A program made the translations under genes and the position numbers. DNA of 64,000 bases from Nocardia sp. BMG111209 (GTDB taxonomy: Bacteria > Actinomycetota > Actinomycetes > Mycobacteriales > Mycobacteriaceae). Of the stretch, positions 17,014 to 25,628 are shown piece after piece; positions within the stretch are counted from its first letter, which is position 1, and the number at the start of each line of letters is the position of its first letter. The stretch is from positions 806,001-870,000 of the forward strand of contig NZ_KB907308.1 in the NCBI RefSeq assembly GCF_000381925.1, in the 5' to 3' direction. The notes beneath the pieces were generated by a model. It ran no database searches, had not been told where the DNA came from, and saw nothing but the letters and a program-made list of their open reading frames with translations.

Positions 17014-18043
17014 GCGCGGCCCGGACCCGGGCGGCCTCGCGCTCGGCGTTCGGGTTGCGCCGGCCCTGCCGCGATCCCGCCAGTTTCGCGGCGATGTGGT
17101 CGCGCACCACGATCGGCTCGTACGCCGCGCCGTCGGCACTCACGTGGTCCGGCAGGGTGGCGATCACCGCGTCGACGTTGCCGTCGTGGAAGTAGGCCGC
17201 GGACCGGCGGCGGCGGACCGCGCCGTCGACGATCGGCGGCCGCACCCGGTGCAGGGTGGACAACCAGCGGTCGTTGGTGAGCCGCGCGGTGAGATCACCC
17301 AGATTCACCAGCAGCGCACCGGGTTCCGGCGATACATCGTGCCACCGGCCGTCGGCGCCGAGCACCTGTAACCCCGCCACCCGATCGGCCCACAGCACCG
17401 TGACGATCCCGAAATCGGTGTGCTCCCCCATTCCGGTCGGCTCACCGTCCACCGTGGTGTGCTCCGGCAGCGCGTAGTTGTTCATCCGCAGTACGTCGAT
17501 CGAGTGATCGGTCAGCCGCGTGAAGAAGTCCGGCGCCAGACCCAGTGCGGCGGCGAAGATTCCGGTCAGCGTGCGGGCGACCCGGCCCGCGTGCTCGAAA
17601 TACGCGCGCACCGCGGGCTCGAATCCGGCCAGGGCGGGCCACACGTTGATCCCGTAATCGTCCTCGGACAGCTCCAGTCCCGGGAACGAGCGGGCCTCGA
17701 CGCCCACGTTGAACGCCTCGAAGTAGTCGTTGGCTCCGGCGGATTCGATGCCCAGGCTCAGGCTCAGCGCCTCGCTCTTCGGCGGGCTGTAACCCCGATT
17801 CGCGCCGGCGACCCGGTAGGAGTTCTTGAATTCGGTCGGGCTGCCGAAGAATTCGTCGATCGCGCGGGCGAGCCCGGCCTGCACCGCGTCGGGGATGCCG
17901 TGCCCGAGGATCTGCACGAAACCGATCCGGGTGCACGCGGCGTCGATCTCCCGGGCCACCCGGGCCCGATCCGCGTCCGTGCCCCCGGCGACGAAGGCGG
18001 TGATGTCCACGACGGGTACGTCGAACGGTTCGGCGGGTGGCAT
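17006..18043 (-). CDS. isopenicillin-N-synthase-like Fe(II)/2-oxoglutarate oxygenase
   Basis: 345 residues of the plant-type 2OG-Fe(II) oxygenase family, with an N-terminal DIOX_N domain (FDVPVVDITAFVAGG; FVQILGHGIPDAV) and a C-terminal catalytic jelly roll with GEHTDFGIVTVLW (His and Asp ligands), STLHRVRPP (second His) and an RRRSAAYFHDGN-type oxoglutarate Arg region. Likely hydroxylates or desaturates a small molecule. The neighbouring divergent urate oxidase suggests, but does not show, a link to purine or related heterocycle metabolism. ATG 18043; the region to the uricase start (18172) is a 128-bp divergent promoter. Confidence 0.9.
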   Translation of the reverse strand: MPPAEPFDVPVVDITAFVAGGTDADRARVAREIDAACTRIGFVQILGHGIPDAVQAGLARAIDEFFGSPTEFKNSYRVAGANRGYSPPKSEALSLSLGIESAGANDYFEAFNVGVEARSFPGLELSEDDYGINVWPALAGFEPAVRAYFEHAGRVARTLTGIFAAALGLAPDFFTRLTDHSIDVLRMNNYALPEHTTVDGEPTGMGEHTDFGIVTVLWADRVAGLQVLGADGRWHDVSPEPGALLVNLGDLTARLTNDRWLSTLHRVRPPIVDGAVRRRRSAAYFHDGNVDAVIATLPDHVSADGAAYEPIVVRDHIAAKLAGSRQGRRNPNAEREAARVRAAHG

Positions 18044-18171
18044 GTGCCCAGGTTAGATCCACACCGGCCGCCCGGTCTTTGTCCGGGACACCAAAACGCC
18101 GCGCGTCCCCGGCCCCGGATTTGTCGTTCGTACAGGTCCGCACCGGCGGCGCGATCGGCACAGTGGAGGAT

Positions 18172-19092
18172 GTGACCGATTCGACCGGCAAGATCGTCCT
18201 CGGCGCCGACCAGTACGGCAAGGCCGAGAACCGGGTGGTGCGCATCTACCGCGACACGCCCCGGCACGAGATTCGCGATCTCAACGTGACGACCTGCCTG
18301 CGTGGCGATTTCGCGGCCGCCTACACCGCCGGCGACCAGAGTTCCGTGCTGCCCACCGATTCGCAGAAGCAGACCGTCTACACCTACGCGAAGACCCACG
18401 GGGACGGCAGCATCGAGGACTACGGCCTGGCGCTGGCCCGGCACTTCGTCGACGACATCGCACCGGTGGAATCGGCCCGGATCGAGATCGAGGAGTACGC
18501 CTGGGAGCGGGTGCTCGCCGGCGGCGCGCCGCACGAGCACACCTGGACCCGGCGCGGCCCGGAGGTGCGGATCGCGGCGATCACCGTGGCGGGCACCGGA
18601 TCCCGGCGCCGCGAATGGGTGATCGGCGGCGTGAAGGATCTGGTGATCCTCAAATCCACCGGCTCCGAGTTCGCCGGCTTCCTCACCGACGAGTTCACCG
18701 TGCTCGAACCCACGGCAGACCGGGTGATGGCGACCAGCCTGGTGGCCCGCTGGCGTTTCGTCACCCCGCCGGAGGACTGGGACGCCACCTATGCCGGCAT
18801 CCGCGCGGTCCTGGTGGAGCGGTTCGCGCTGCTGCACTCGAAAGCGTTGCAGCAGACGCTGTTCGATATGGGCAGCACCGCGCTGGCGGCGTATCCGGGC
18901 CTCGCCGAGATCCGGTTGTCGGCGCCGAACAAGCACCACTTCGCCTACGATCTGGCCCGTTTCGGCGTCGCGAGCACCGACGAGGTGTTCCACGCCGACG
19001 ACCGCCCGTACGGGCTGATCCAGGCGACGGTGCGGCGCGAGGACGCACCGGACGCCGGAATCGCCTGGGACGTCTACACCGGGGCGGTGTGA
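18172..19092 (+). CDS. urate oxidase (factor-independent urate hydroxylase)
   Basis: Oxidises urate to 5-hydroxyisourate without cofactor, using a tunnel-shaped T-fold homotetramer. Recognised from KIVLGADQYGKAENRVVRIYRD at the N terminus, QKQTVYTYAKTHG, TWTRRGPEVR, VKDLVILKSTGSEFAGFLTDEFTVL and PNKHHFAYDL. 306 residues from GTG 18172; GTG 18163 is equally in frame, and the GGAGGA between them leaves the choice open. The downstream enzymes of the pathway (HIU hydrolase, OHCU decarboxylase) are not in this window, but a PucR regulator is convergent and overlaps the 3' end by 19 bp. Confidence 0.94.
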   Translation: MTDSTGKIVLGADQYGKAENRVVRIYRDTPRHEIRDLNVTTCLRGDFAAAYTAGDQSSVLPTDSQKQTVYTYAKTHGDGSIEDYGLALARHFVDDIAPVESARIEIEEYAWERVLAGGAPHEHTWTRRGPEVRIAAITVAGTGSRRREWVIGGVKDLVILKSTGSEFAGFLTDEFTVLEPTADRVMATSLVARWRFVTPPEDWDATYAGIRAVLVERFALLHSKALQQTLFDMGSTALAAYPGLAEIRLSAPNKHHFAYDLARFGVASTDEVFHADDRPYGLIQATVRREDAPDAGIAWDVYTGAV

Positions 19093-20579
19093 TCGCGACC
19101 GGCGCGGGCCCGCACCGCGAGGAACAGGTCCAGCCGATCGTCCAGCCGACCCAGATCCCGCCCGGTCAGTTCCTCCACCCGCCCGATGCGGTAGCGAACG
19201 GTGTTGAGGTGCAGATGCATTCGATCGGCGGCCTGGCGCCAGGAGCCGGCGCAGCCGAGGAAGATCTCCAGCGTCTCCAGCAGTCCGGCGCCGGTGCGCC
19301 GGTCGTATTCGACGACCGGGCCCAGCACCCGCTCGGCGAAGCGGCGCTGTAGTTCGCCGGGTACCGCGGTGAGCAGGCCGAAGGCCGAATCCACGTCCGC
19401 GACACGGACTTCCACCGGCCCCTCGCCGCCCACGGAGGCGGCCGCCACCGCGGCGGCGACCGCACCGGCGGCCGATTCGCCGGCCCGGCACACGCTCACC
19501 CCGGCCCGCAACGCGGCGCCGGCCAGCACCGGGGTCAGCCGTCCCAGCCGGCGCCGCAGCACCGCCGCGATCTCCTGTTCCGCGTCGGTCACCCACGCGG
19601 CGACCCGGCCCGCCGGATCGACGGTCGTGCGCGCCGCCGGTAGTACGTCGTGCAGCAGGGCGCGCACCGCGTCCCGGCCCGGCAGCGGCGAAACCGCATC
19701 CACCGCATCATTTTTCGGTACCGGCGCGACGACGTCCAGCACCACCGCGACCACCGGGCCCGGCGGCGGCTGGGCCCCCACCCGATCGGTCATCTCCCAC
19801 GACAGCCGCAACTGCTCGGCGTGCCGCATCCGGTAGAGCTCCGCGACGGCGGCCAGATCCGCGGCCGCACCGTCCGGCTCCAGCTCGCCGTCCTCGTCGC
19901 GAACGACCAGGTACCACAACGTGATCCGATCACCGAGCCGGCCACCGACCGGCCACACCGCATATCCGTCGCGCAGCGTCAGCGGTAATCGGTACGCGCC
20001 CGCGGCGGCGGTGACCACATGGTCGATCACGTCGTCGTCCGGTGCGCCGGCGCCCGCCACCACGGTGCCGGTCGAGGTGAGCAACCAGGCCCGGACACCG
20101 CAGTCGCGAGCGAATTCGCCCACCAGCGCGTCGATGTCGCGGCCGTCGGCCACCGCGGTCAGCAATCGGCGCTGCCGGGCCAGCCCGGATTTCACCCGGC
20201 GCAACCGGGATTCGGCGTTGCGCTCGGCGAGATGTTCGATGATCCGGCTGAACGGCAGGCTCTCGGGCACCTCCAGCAGCGGTAGTCCGTGCCGCTCACA
20301 GGCGCCGACCACATCGTCGGGCACATGCCCGTACAGCGACTGCCCGGCGGCCACCGCCACCGCGCCCGCCGCGGCGAGCAGGCCGATGTAGTGCGCACTG
20401 TCGTCCGCGGCACGCCGCCACACCAGACCGGTGCAGACCAGCGCACCCGGCGTCACGAACGGTGACGGATCGGGCATATCGGTGACGCAGATGCGGGCCA
20501 CCGCCCGGTCCAGCGCCACCGGCTGCGCGTGCCGCAGCCGCAACGACAACGGTTCCTCCAGCATGTCCCGCACCAGCAC
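19074..20579 (-). CDS. PucR-family purine-catabolism type regulator
   Basis: 501 residues: N-terminal PucR domain (about 1-125; DMLEEPLSLRLRHA, VRRAA/ALVCTGLVW, LPLLEVPESLPFSRI), a central GGDEF-like/CdaR domain, and a C-terminal PucR helix-turn-helix (LEIFLGCAGSWRQAADRMHLHLNTVRYRIGRVEELTGRDL, about 440-480). B. subtilis PucR controls purine use; next to urate oxidase that role fits. Start chosen at GTG 20579, 5 nt after GGAGGT; the open frame extends to 20615. It overlaps the convergent uricase gene tail by 19 bp. Confidence 0.9.
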   Translation of the reverse strand: MLVRDMLEEPLSLRLRHAQPVALDRAVARICVTDMPDPSPFVTPGALVCTGLVWRRAADDSAHYIGLLAAAGAVAVAAGQSLYGHVPDDVVGACERHGLPLLEVPESLPFSRIIEHLAERNAESRLRRVKSGLARQRRLLTAVADGRDIDALVGEFARDCGVRAWLLTSTGTVVAGAGAPDDDVIDHVVTAAAGAYRLPLTLRDGYAVWPVGGRLGDRITLWYLVVRDEDGELEPDGAAADLAAVAELYRMRHAEQLRLSWEMTDRVGAQPPPGPVVAVVLDVVAPVPKNDAVDAVSPLPGRDAVRALLHDVLPAARTTVDPAGRVAAWVTDAEQEIAAVLRRRLGRLTPVLAGAALRAGVSVCRAGESAAGAVAAAVAAASVGGEGPVEVRVADVDSAFGLLTAVPGELQRRFAERVLGPVVEYDRRTGAGLLETLEIFLGCAGSWRQAADRMHLHLNTVRYRIGRVEELTGRDLGRLDDRLDLFLAVRARAGRDHTAPV

Positions 20580-20686
20580 GGCACACCTCCGGTCCTCGGT
20601 ACAACGTGCCGCCACCGTAGAACCGCGGTATTTCCCCGGGGTTTCCGCCGGATCACGCCGGGGTCCGCAGACCGGCTACGCCACCG

Positions 20687-21769
20687 TTACCGGTCGATCA
20701 GGTCGGACGTACCGTCCGGTACGGACTCTTCCTCGACAGTCGGTTCGGCGGGCTCACGAGGGACGTAGCGCCAGACACCCAGTAGCGATCGCTCGTCGAG
20801 CGGGCCGGGACCGGCGTGCTCGGTGGCCCGTAGCGCCGCGGCAACCGAGACGGTATCGAGACCCGATCCGATCAACACCAGGGTGGTCCCGGACCCGCGC
20901 GCGGGTTCGAACACCAGATGCCGGCCGACCAGATGCACCAGGAACCGGTTCTGCTCCCCCGCGGTCGCGAACGTCACCCACCCCTTCGCCCGGAACAGCC
21001 CCGCGGGCGGCGCGGACAGCACGTCGAGCAACCGGGTGGGATCCAGTCCGGTGTCCGAGGTGAACGTCACGGTCTGGTAGTCGTCGTGCAGGTGCCGATG
21101 GCCGTCCTCGCCGTGCTCGTGCTCGTCGGCCAGCAGCTCGTCGAAGCTGAGCTGTTCGGCGACCGGCGCGGCGGCCCGCTCCGGCGGATCGAACAGCAGC
21201 CGGGTGTCGATCCGCCCGAACGACGTGGTGTGCACCGGCACGCCGCCGGCCAGCTCGCGGACCCGCTGCCGCACCTCGGCCGCCCGGCCGGCCGGCACCC
21301 GATCGGCCTTGTTGATCACGACCAGATCGGCCAGCCGCAGCTGCTCGGCGAGTTCCGGATGCCGGGCCAGGGTGTCGTCGACATGTTCGGCGTCGACCAC
21401 CTCCAGCAGACCGCCGTAGCACAGTCGCGGATTGTCACTGCTCAACACCATGCGGATCAGGTTGCCGGGTTCGGCCAGACCGCTGGCCTCGACCACGATC
21501 ACGTCGATGCGCTGCCGTGGATCGGCCAGCCGGTCGAACATCTCGTCGAGTTCACCGACATCGACCGCGCAGCACACGCATCCGTTGCCCAGCGACACCA
21601 TCGCGTCGACCTGCCCGGCGACCAGCAGGGCGTCGATGTTGACCGCGCCGAAGTCGTTGACCACCACACCGATTCGCGCGTCCCGCTGCCGCAGCAGATG
21701 GTTGAGCAGTGTGGTCTTCCCCGCTCCCAGGAACCCGGCCACCACCACGACAGGAATCGGACGCTGCAT
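20687..21769 (-). CDS. CobW/G3E-family GTPase, putative metallochaperone
   Basis: 360 residues of COG0523. P-loop GFLGAGKTT at 12-20, the metal-binding GCVCC (Cys64, 66, 67), VVINKAD as NKxD motif, and a C-terminal CobW_C domain (GLFRAKGWVTFAT). A histidine-rich segment DEHEHGEDGHRHLHDD near 228-243 suggests zinc or another transition metal as cargo. Members deliver Zn, Co or Ni to target enzymes with GTP hydrolysis. Begins at ATG 21769. No Zur-like operator is recognisable upstream, and the neighbouring zinc amidase, though a metalloenzyme, is exported, so a direct link is doubtful. Confidence 0.92.
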   Translation of the reverse strand: MQRPIPVVVVAGFLGAGKTTLLNHLLRQRDARIGVVVNDFGAVNIDALLVAGQVDAMVSLGNGCVCCAVDVGELDEMFDRLADPRQRIDVIVVEASGLAEPGNLIRMVLSSDNPRLCYGGLLEVVDAEHVDDTLARHPELAEQLRLADLVVINKADRVPAGRAAEVRQRVRELAGGVPVHTTSFGRIDTRLLFDPPERAAAPVAEQLSFDELLADEHEHGEDGHRHLHDDYQTVTFTSDTGLDPTRLLDVLSAPPAGLFRAKGWVTFATAGEQNRFLVHLVGRHLVFEPARGSGTTLVLIGSGLDTVSVAAALRATEHAGPGPLDERSLLGVWRYVPREPAEPTVEEESVPDGTSDLIDR

Positions 21770-21823
21770 CCACACCACCCTAGTAGCCCCCCGCGACCCG
21801 CTCCGGCGGCACACCGCCGGAAA

Positions 21824-21864
21824 CGATCGTGCCCCGCCCCCTTGCCGGGTGCGGGGCACGATCG
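21824..21864 (-). terminator. hairpin terminator after the amidase gene
   Basis: Perfect 14-bp inverted repeat (arms 21824-21837 and 21851-21864, 13-nt loop) 10 bp beyond the amidase stop; on the minus strand it is followed by TTTCC. A second smaller hairpin (21802-21821) follows. Confidence 0.75.
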
Positions 21865-21873
21865 GTGACGCGG

Positions 21874-24126
21874 TTACTTGTTGGGAGCCAGGAGGGTGGC
21901 CACCAGGGTGTAGGCCAGGTTGATCAACTCGGAACTGACCATCGAGTTGTCCATGCCCAGATTCTTCGCCAGCGGCAGCAGCATCTGGACGACCGTGCTG
22001 ACCAGCGAGTCGGTCATGCCACCGTTACCGGGCCCGGTCTGCGGGAACATGCCGCCGGGGGCGGATTGTCCGGGCAGCGACCGGTTTCCGGTGGACGGGC
22101 CGGTACCGGACGGGGCCTGATAGCCCGGACTGCCGGGGAACTGCGGCATCCCGAAGGTGCCCGGCGGATAACCCTGCGTACCACCCGATGTACCCGGCTG
22201 GATTCCCGCGGTACCGGGTTGCGCACCCGGGGTACCCGGCTGGATCCCCGGAGCACCCGGCTGAATGCCCGCGGTTCCCGGACCCGGAGCACCCGGCTGA
22301 ATGCCCGCGGTTCCCGGACCCGGAGCACCCGGCTGGATTCCGGCGGTTCCCGGACCCGGGGTGCGTGGCTGGATTCCTGCGGTCCCCGGGCTGCCCGGCT
22401 GCATCTCCGGTGCACCCGGCTGTGCCGCCGGACTACCCTGCCGCACTCCGGCAACACTCGGCAATGCCGGGAAGCCCGGCGCGTCCTGACCGACCACCTC
22501 ACGGGTCATCGAGCCAGGCGTCGACACGGGAATCCGTACCGGCGGACCGAGCGGCGCCGGAGCGGCCGGTTCGGGTCCGGCGGCGGGCACCGGGCCCGCA
22601 TTCACGCCCTGCGGCCCCGCCTCCGGCGCACCCTGTTGCGGAACCGCTTGCGGGGCAATCGGTTCCGGCGCACCGACCGGGACGACCCCGGGTACGGCAC
22701 CGGCAGGAGCCACGCCCTCCGGCGTACCACCCTGCGGCACAACGGCTTCCGGCCCCGCACCCGGCAGGGCCGCCATCTCCGGCCCCGCACCTTGTCCTGC
22801 GGCGGCCTGCGATGCGGCTGCCTCCGGCGCAGCAGCTTGCGGTGCGGCGGCCTCCGGCGCGGCACCCCGCGACGCAGCAGTCTCAGGCACAACACCCTGC
22901 GGCCCAGCAGCATCCGGCCCCGCACCCTGCGGCCCAGCGGCCTGCGGCGCAGCAGCTTGCGGCGCGCCAGCATCCGGCGCAGCACCCTGCGGCCCAGCAG
23001 ACTCAGGCGTAGCACCTTGCGGCGCAGCAGCTTCCGGCCCCGCACCCTGCGGCGCAGTACCCTGCGGCGCAGCAGCTTCCGGCGCGGCCGTCCCGGCCTC
23101 CGGCGAGGCGCCCTGCGGCCGCGCGGTATTCGGCCCGGCCTCGGAATTCACCGCCCCCTCCGGCGCGACACCACCCGGGGCGGCATCGGAACCCGGTGCG
23201 GCGCCGGGATTCTCACCGGGTGCACGGTTCATCGCCGGAGTGACACCACCGGGCCGGGTGGCATCCGGATGCGCGGCGTCGGCGCCGCCCGGCTGCGCGG
23301 TACCGTCGGTGCGCGCGGGTCCGCCGTTGGTGATACCCAGCAGATATCCCGCCAGGCCCGTGGTGATGACCACGGCGTGCTTCAGCTGCCCCTCCGGCGA
23401 TTCCAGCAGCTTCGCGTCCTCGGTGTTGCCGCCGTTGCCCATCTCGACGAACACGTCCGGCACGCGGGTGAGCGCGGGTCCGGCGATATCGCTGCGAGTC
23501 TGCAACCCGTCGACGACACCGGCGTAGTTGGCCGGCTCGAAACCGGCCTGGACGTAGGCGTCGCGCATCGCCTTCGACGCGGCCAGCCCGGCCCCCGACT
23601 GCACCTGATCGGCCACGGAGTCCGGCACCGGCAGCTGCGGCACGATCAGGTGGAAGCCGTGATCCTCCGCGGGCGCGCTGTCGGCGTGGATGCTGATCGC
23701 GATGTCGGCACCCGACCGATTGGCCGCGGCGGCGCGTTCGTCGACGCAACCGCCCCAGCCGGTGTCGTCCGGACGGCTCAGCACGACCTTCGCGCCGAGC
23801 GCCTCCAGCGACTGCTTGACCAGCTGCGCCACATTCCAGTTGACGGTGTGCTCCGGCACGCCGTTCATCGTGGTCATGCCGGTGGTCTGGCACGCCTTGG
23901 TGCCGCCGCGGCCGTCGTCGACCGGGCGGTTCAGGTCCTCGGTGTGGTTGGGACCCTGATGACCGGGGTCCAGGAATACGGTCTTGCCGGTCAGCCTCGC
24001 CGCGATGCCCGGAGTGTCCGGGGCCGCGGCCGACTCTGCCGACGGGAACAATCCGACGGAGACAGCGACGGCCGCGGCAGTGGTGGCACAGCGCAGACCG
24101 GCCCTGGTGATGCTTGGTTGCTTCAT
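21874..24126 (-). CDS. secreted N-acetylmuramoyl-L-alanine amidase (Amidase_3) with very long low-complexity extension
   Basis: Cleaves the lactyl-peptide bond of peptidoglycan with Zn2+. 750 residues from ATG 24126: signal peptide about 1-32 (ITRAGLRCATTAAAVAVSVGLFPSA), catalytic domain about 42-270 with zinc ligands His (VFLDPGHQG), Glu (GVPEHTVNWN) and His (AISIHADSA) and catalytic Glu (VFVEMGNGG). A Cys pair (ACQTTG, GGCVDE) corresponds to the disulfide in Mycobacterium Rv3717/Ami1, which is only ~241 residues. Residues about 285-690 are Ala/Pro/Gly/Gln-rich (APQGA- and PGTAG-type repeats), ending in a conserved-looking helical tail (MTDSLVSTVVQMLLPLAKNLG). Upstream in-frame starts (24141, 24180) have a better Shine-Dalgarno sequence, so the start may lie there. 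Confidence 0.9.
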   Translation of the reverse strand: MKQPSITRAGLRCATTAAAVAVSVGLFPSAESAAAPDTPGIAARLTGKTVFLDPGHQGPNHTEDLNRPVDDGRGGTKACQTTGMTTMNGVPEHTVNWNVAQLVKQSLEALGAKVVLSRPDDTGWGGCVDERAAAANRSGADIAISIHADSAPAEDHGFHLIVPQLPVPDSVADQVQSGAGLAASKAMRDAYVQAGFEPANYAGVVDGLQTRSDIAGPALTRVPDVFVEMGNGGNTEDAKLLESPEGQLKHAVVITTGLAGYLLGITNGGPARTDGTAQPGGADAAHPDATRPGGVTPAMNRAPGENPGAAPGSDAAPGGVAPEGAVNSEAGPNTARPQGASPEAGTAAPEAAAPQGTAPQGAGPEAAAPQGATPESAGPQGAAPDAGAPQAAAPQAAGPQGAGPDAAGPQGVVPETAASRGAAPEAAAPQAAAPEAAASQAAAGQGAGPEMAALPGAGPEAVVPQGGTPEGVAPAGAVPGVVPVGAPEPIAPQAVPQQGAPEAGPQGVNAGPVPAAGPEPAAPAPLGPPVRIPVSTPGSMTREVVGQDAPGFPALPSVAGVRQGSPAAQPGAPEMQPGSPGTAGIQPRTPGPGTAGIQPGAPGPGTAGIQPGAPGPGTAGIQPGAPGIQPGTPGAQPGTAGIQPGTSGGTQGYPPGTFGMPQFPGSPGYQAPSGTGPSTGNRSLPGQSAPGGMFPQTGPGNGGMTDSLVSTVVQMLLPLAKNLGMDNSMVSSELINLAYTLVATLLAPNK
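22250..22357 (-). repeat. 36-bp tandem repeat inside the amidase gene (12-residue unit)
   Basis: Three nearly identical 36-bp units start at 22250, 22286 and 22322, with degenerate copies on both sides. They encode IQPGAPGPGTAG, about residues 590-626 of the amidase. High identity between units suggests recent slippage or selection for length. Confidence 0.85.
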
Positions 24127-24236
24127 GTTCGGACGGCGCACCCGGAGCGGGGCGCCCCTCCTTCCCACTAGTAACACCAAACCCAGCGGCTCACTCTGGC
24201 AACATCAGCATCAAAAGACAACCGAACAACCGCTCC

Positions 24237-24254
24237 GTTATCGAACAGTTATCG
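24237..24254 (-). promoter_or_regulatory. direct repeat upstream of the amidase gene, OmpR-type candidate site
   Basis: GTTATCG at 24237-24243 and again at 24248-24254 (minus strand CGATAAC-tgtt-CGATAAC, 11-bp period), about 110 bp upstream of the amidase start. OmpR-family regulators bind such half-sites, and MtrA controls cell-wall hydrolases in actinobacteria from ATAAC/GTAAC-like direct repeats, so MtrA is a reasonable guess. The same gap carries the 3' end of the Rieske gene operon. Confidence 0.35.
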
Positions 24255-24267
24255 CCGATCCGCGGAT

Positions 24268-24741
24268 TCAGCCGCGCAGAATCTGATCGCCGTCGACATG
24301 AACCGCCCGCGCGTCCAGGGGACGAGGCGCCGGCCCGCCGGCCACGGTGCCGTCGAGGTGGAAAGAGCTGTTGTGGCACGGGCATTTGATCAAACCATCG
24401 GCAACCTGATTGACCAGGCAGCCGAGATGTGTGCACCGCGACGAGAAGCCGAGGAACGTTCCGGCCGCGGGCTGGGTCACCACGGTGTCGCCGACGATCA
24501 CGCCGCCGCCGACCGGTACATCGGCGGCCGCGGCCAGCGCGTCGGCCGGCGCGGGCTGCCGAACCGGCGCCGGATGCGGTGCGGGCGGCTGCGACGAGCC
24601 CGGGACGGGCGCGGCCGGCGAATCACCGCTGCCACAGGCGGTGACCAGGCCGAGTGTCGCCGCGGCGACACCGGCGCCGGCGAGAGCGGTGCGGCGATCG
24701 AGCGAGCTCGTGCCGGCGTTGCGATCGGTGAACCGAGTCAT
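24268..24741 (-). CDS. Tat-exported Rieske [2Fe-2S] lipoprotein
   Basis: 157 residues. Signal with twin arginine (SLDRRTALAGAGVAAA, Arg16-Arg17) and a lipobox ending in VTAC (Cys36), so probably folded, exported by Tat and lipid-anchored on the outer face of the membrane. A Pro-rich spacer (about 44-75) leads to a Rieske domain with cluster ligands Cys103-x-His105 and Cys120-x2-His123 and the stabilising disulfide Cys108-Cys122. It resembles small stand-alone QcrA-like Rieske proteins; electron partner unknown. The ECF sigma gene lies 80 bp upstream in the same direction, so the two may be co-regulated. Confidence 0.9.
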   Translation of the reverse strand: MTRFTDRNAGTSSLDRRTALAGAGVAAATLGLVTACGSGDSPAAPVPGSSQPPAPHPAPVRQPAPADALAAAADVPVGGGVIVGDTVVTQPAAGTFLGFSSRCTHLGCLVNQVADGLIKCPCHNSSFHLDGTVAGGPAPRPLDARAVHVDGDQILRG

Positions 24742-24821
24742 GAGGGGACCTTCCTTGCTCCACGCGAGCGGGCGCCCCCACGGGCGCCCTGTCCGGCAAA
24801 CGATGCCGGCCGGAATTCGGT

Positions 24822-25400
24822 TCAGCGATGGCGCGTTCCGGTCGCACCAGCGTGCACGGGCGACCGTCGCAGCGATTGCAGCGCGTAGTGCACCCGGGTC
24901 TTCACGGTACCGACCGGCACGCCGAGGTCCGCGGCCACGTCCTGATAGGCGCGATCGCGCAGGATCACCTGCACCACCGCGTGCCGCTGCGGGCCGGGCA
25001 ACCGGGCCAGCAACTCGTCGACCAGCAGGCCGTCCGCCACGGAGTCGGCGAAATCCGGTCGGGCCAACCGTGAGTCGGATCCGTCCGAGACATCGTCCCA
25101 GCCGGTCTCCGACGGCCGCACCGCCCGCATCCGGAGGCCATCGGTGAGCACATTGCGCTCGATCGACTGCAGCCAGGTGCGCACGCTGCCGCGCATCGGG
25201 TCGTAGGTGGCGCAGGCGCGCCACGCGCGTAACAAGGTCTCCTGCACGGCATGTTCGGCCAGGCCGATGTCGCCGAGCCGCTGGAACGCCCGCCAGTGCA
25301 GCAGGCCCTGTTCGGCGGCCAGGACCGCGGTCAGGCCGGCGTCGGTGCACAGCCGCGCGCACCGGGGTCCGCACATCTGCGGGTGGATCGGAACACTCAT
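24822..25400 (-). CDS. ECF-type RNA polymerase sigma factor
   Basis: 192 residues with sigma region 2 (GDIGLAEHAVQETLLRAWRACATYDPMRGSVRTWL, about 43-78) and region 4 with helix-turn-helix (LPGPQRHAVVQVILRDRAYQDVAADLGVPVGTVKTRVHYALQSLRRS, about 134-180). The N terminus begins with an unusual Cys-bearing stretch (PQMCGPRCARLC), which might sense metal or redox state. No zinc-finger anti-sigma gene is adjacent; the downstream gene is the Rieske lipoprotein, possibly its target or sensor partner. ATG 25400. Confidence 0.9.
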   Translation of the reverse strand: MSVPIHPQMCGPRCARLCTDAGLTAVLAAEQGLLHWRAFQRLGDIGLAEHAVQETLLRAWRACATYDPMRGSVRTWLQSIERNVLTDGLRMRAVRPSETGWDDVSDGSDSRLARPDFADSVADGLLVDELLARLPGPQRHAVVQVILRDRAYQDVAADLGVPVGTVKTRVHYALQSLRRSPVHAGATGTRHR

Positions 25401-25628
25401 GCCCGCAATATCGCGAGGCGCGCGCGAAAGGCATCACCGCGCGGCCCGGGACAATGACCAATCCGGCGGCCCCGCCGATGGTGACGGGACACCGATTCGC
25501 GCGAGCGGGTTCTGCGCTCGTGGCGATTCTGCTAGACCGGAGACGAGCGGGTCCGGGACCCGCCGCCGCTCGACCGCGGAGCGCCGCCGAAACCGGCGGG
25601 CCCGCAGGCTATTCGGAGGAGGACCGCC

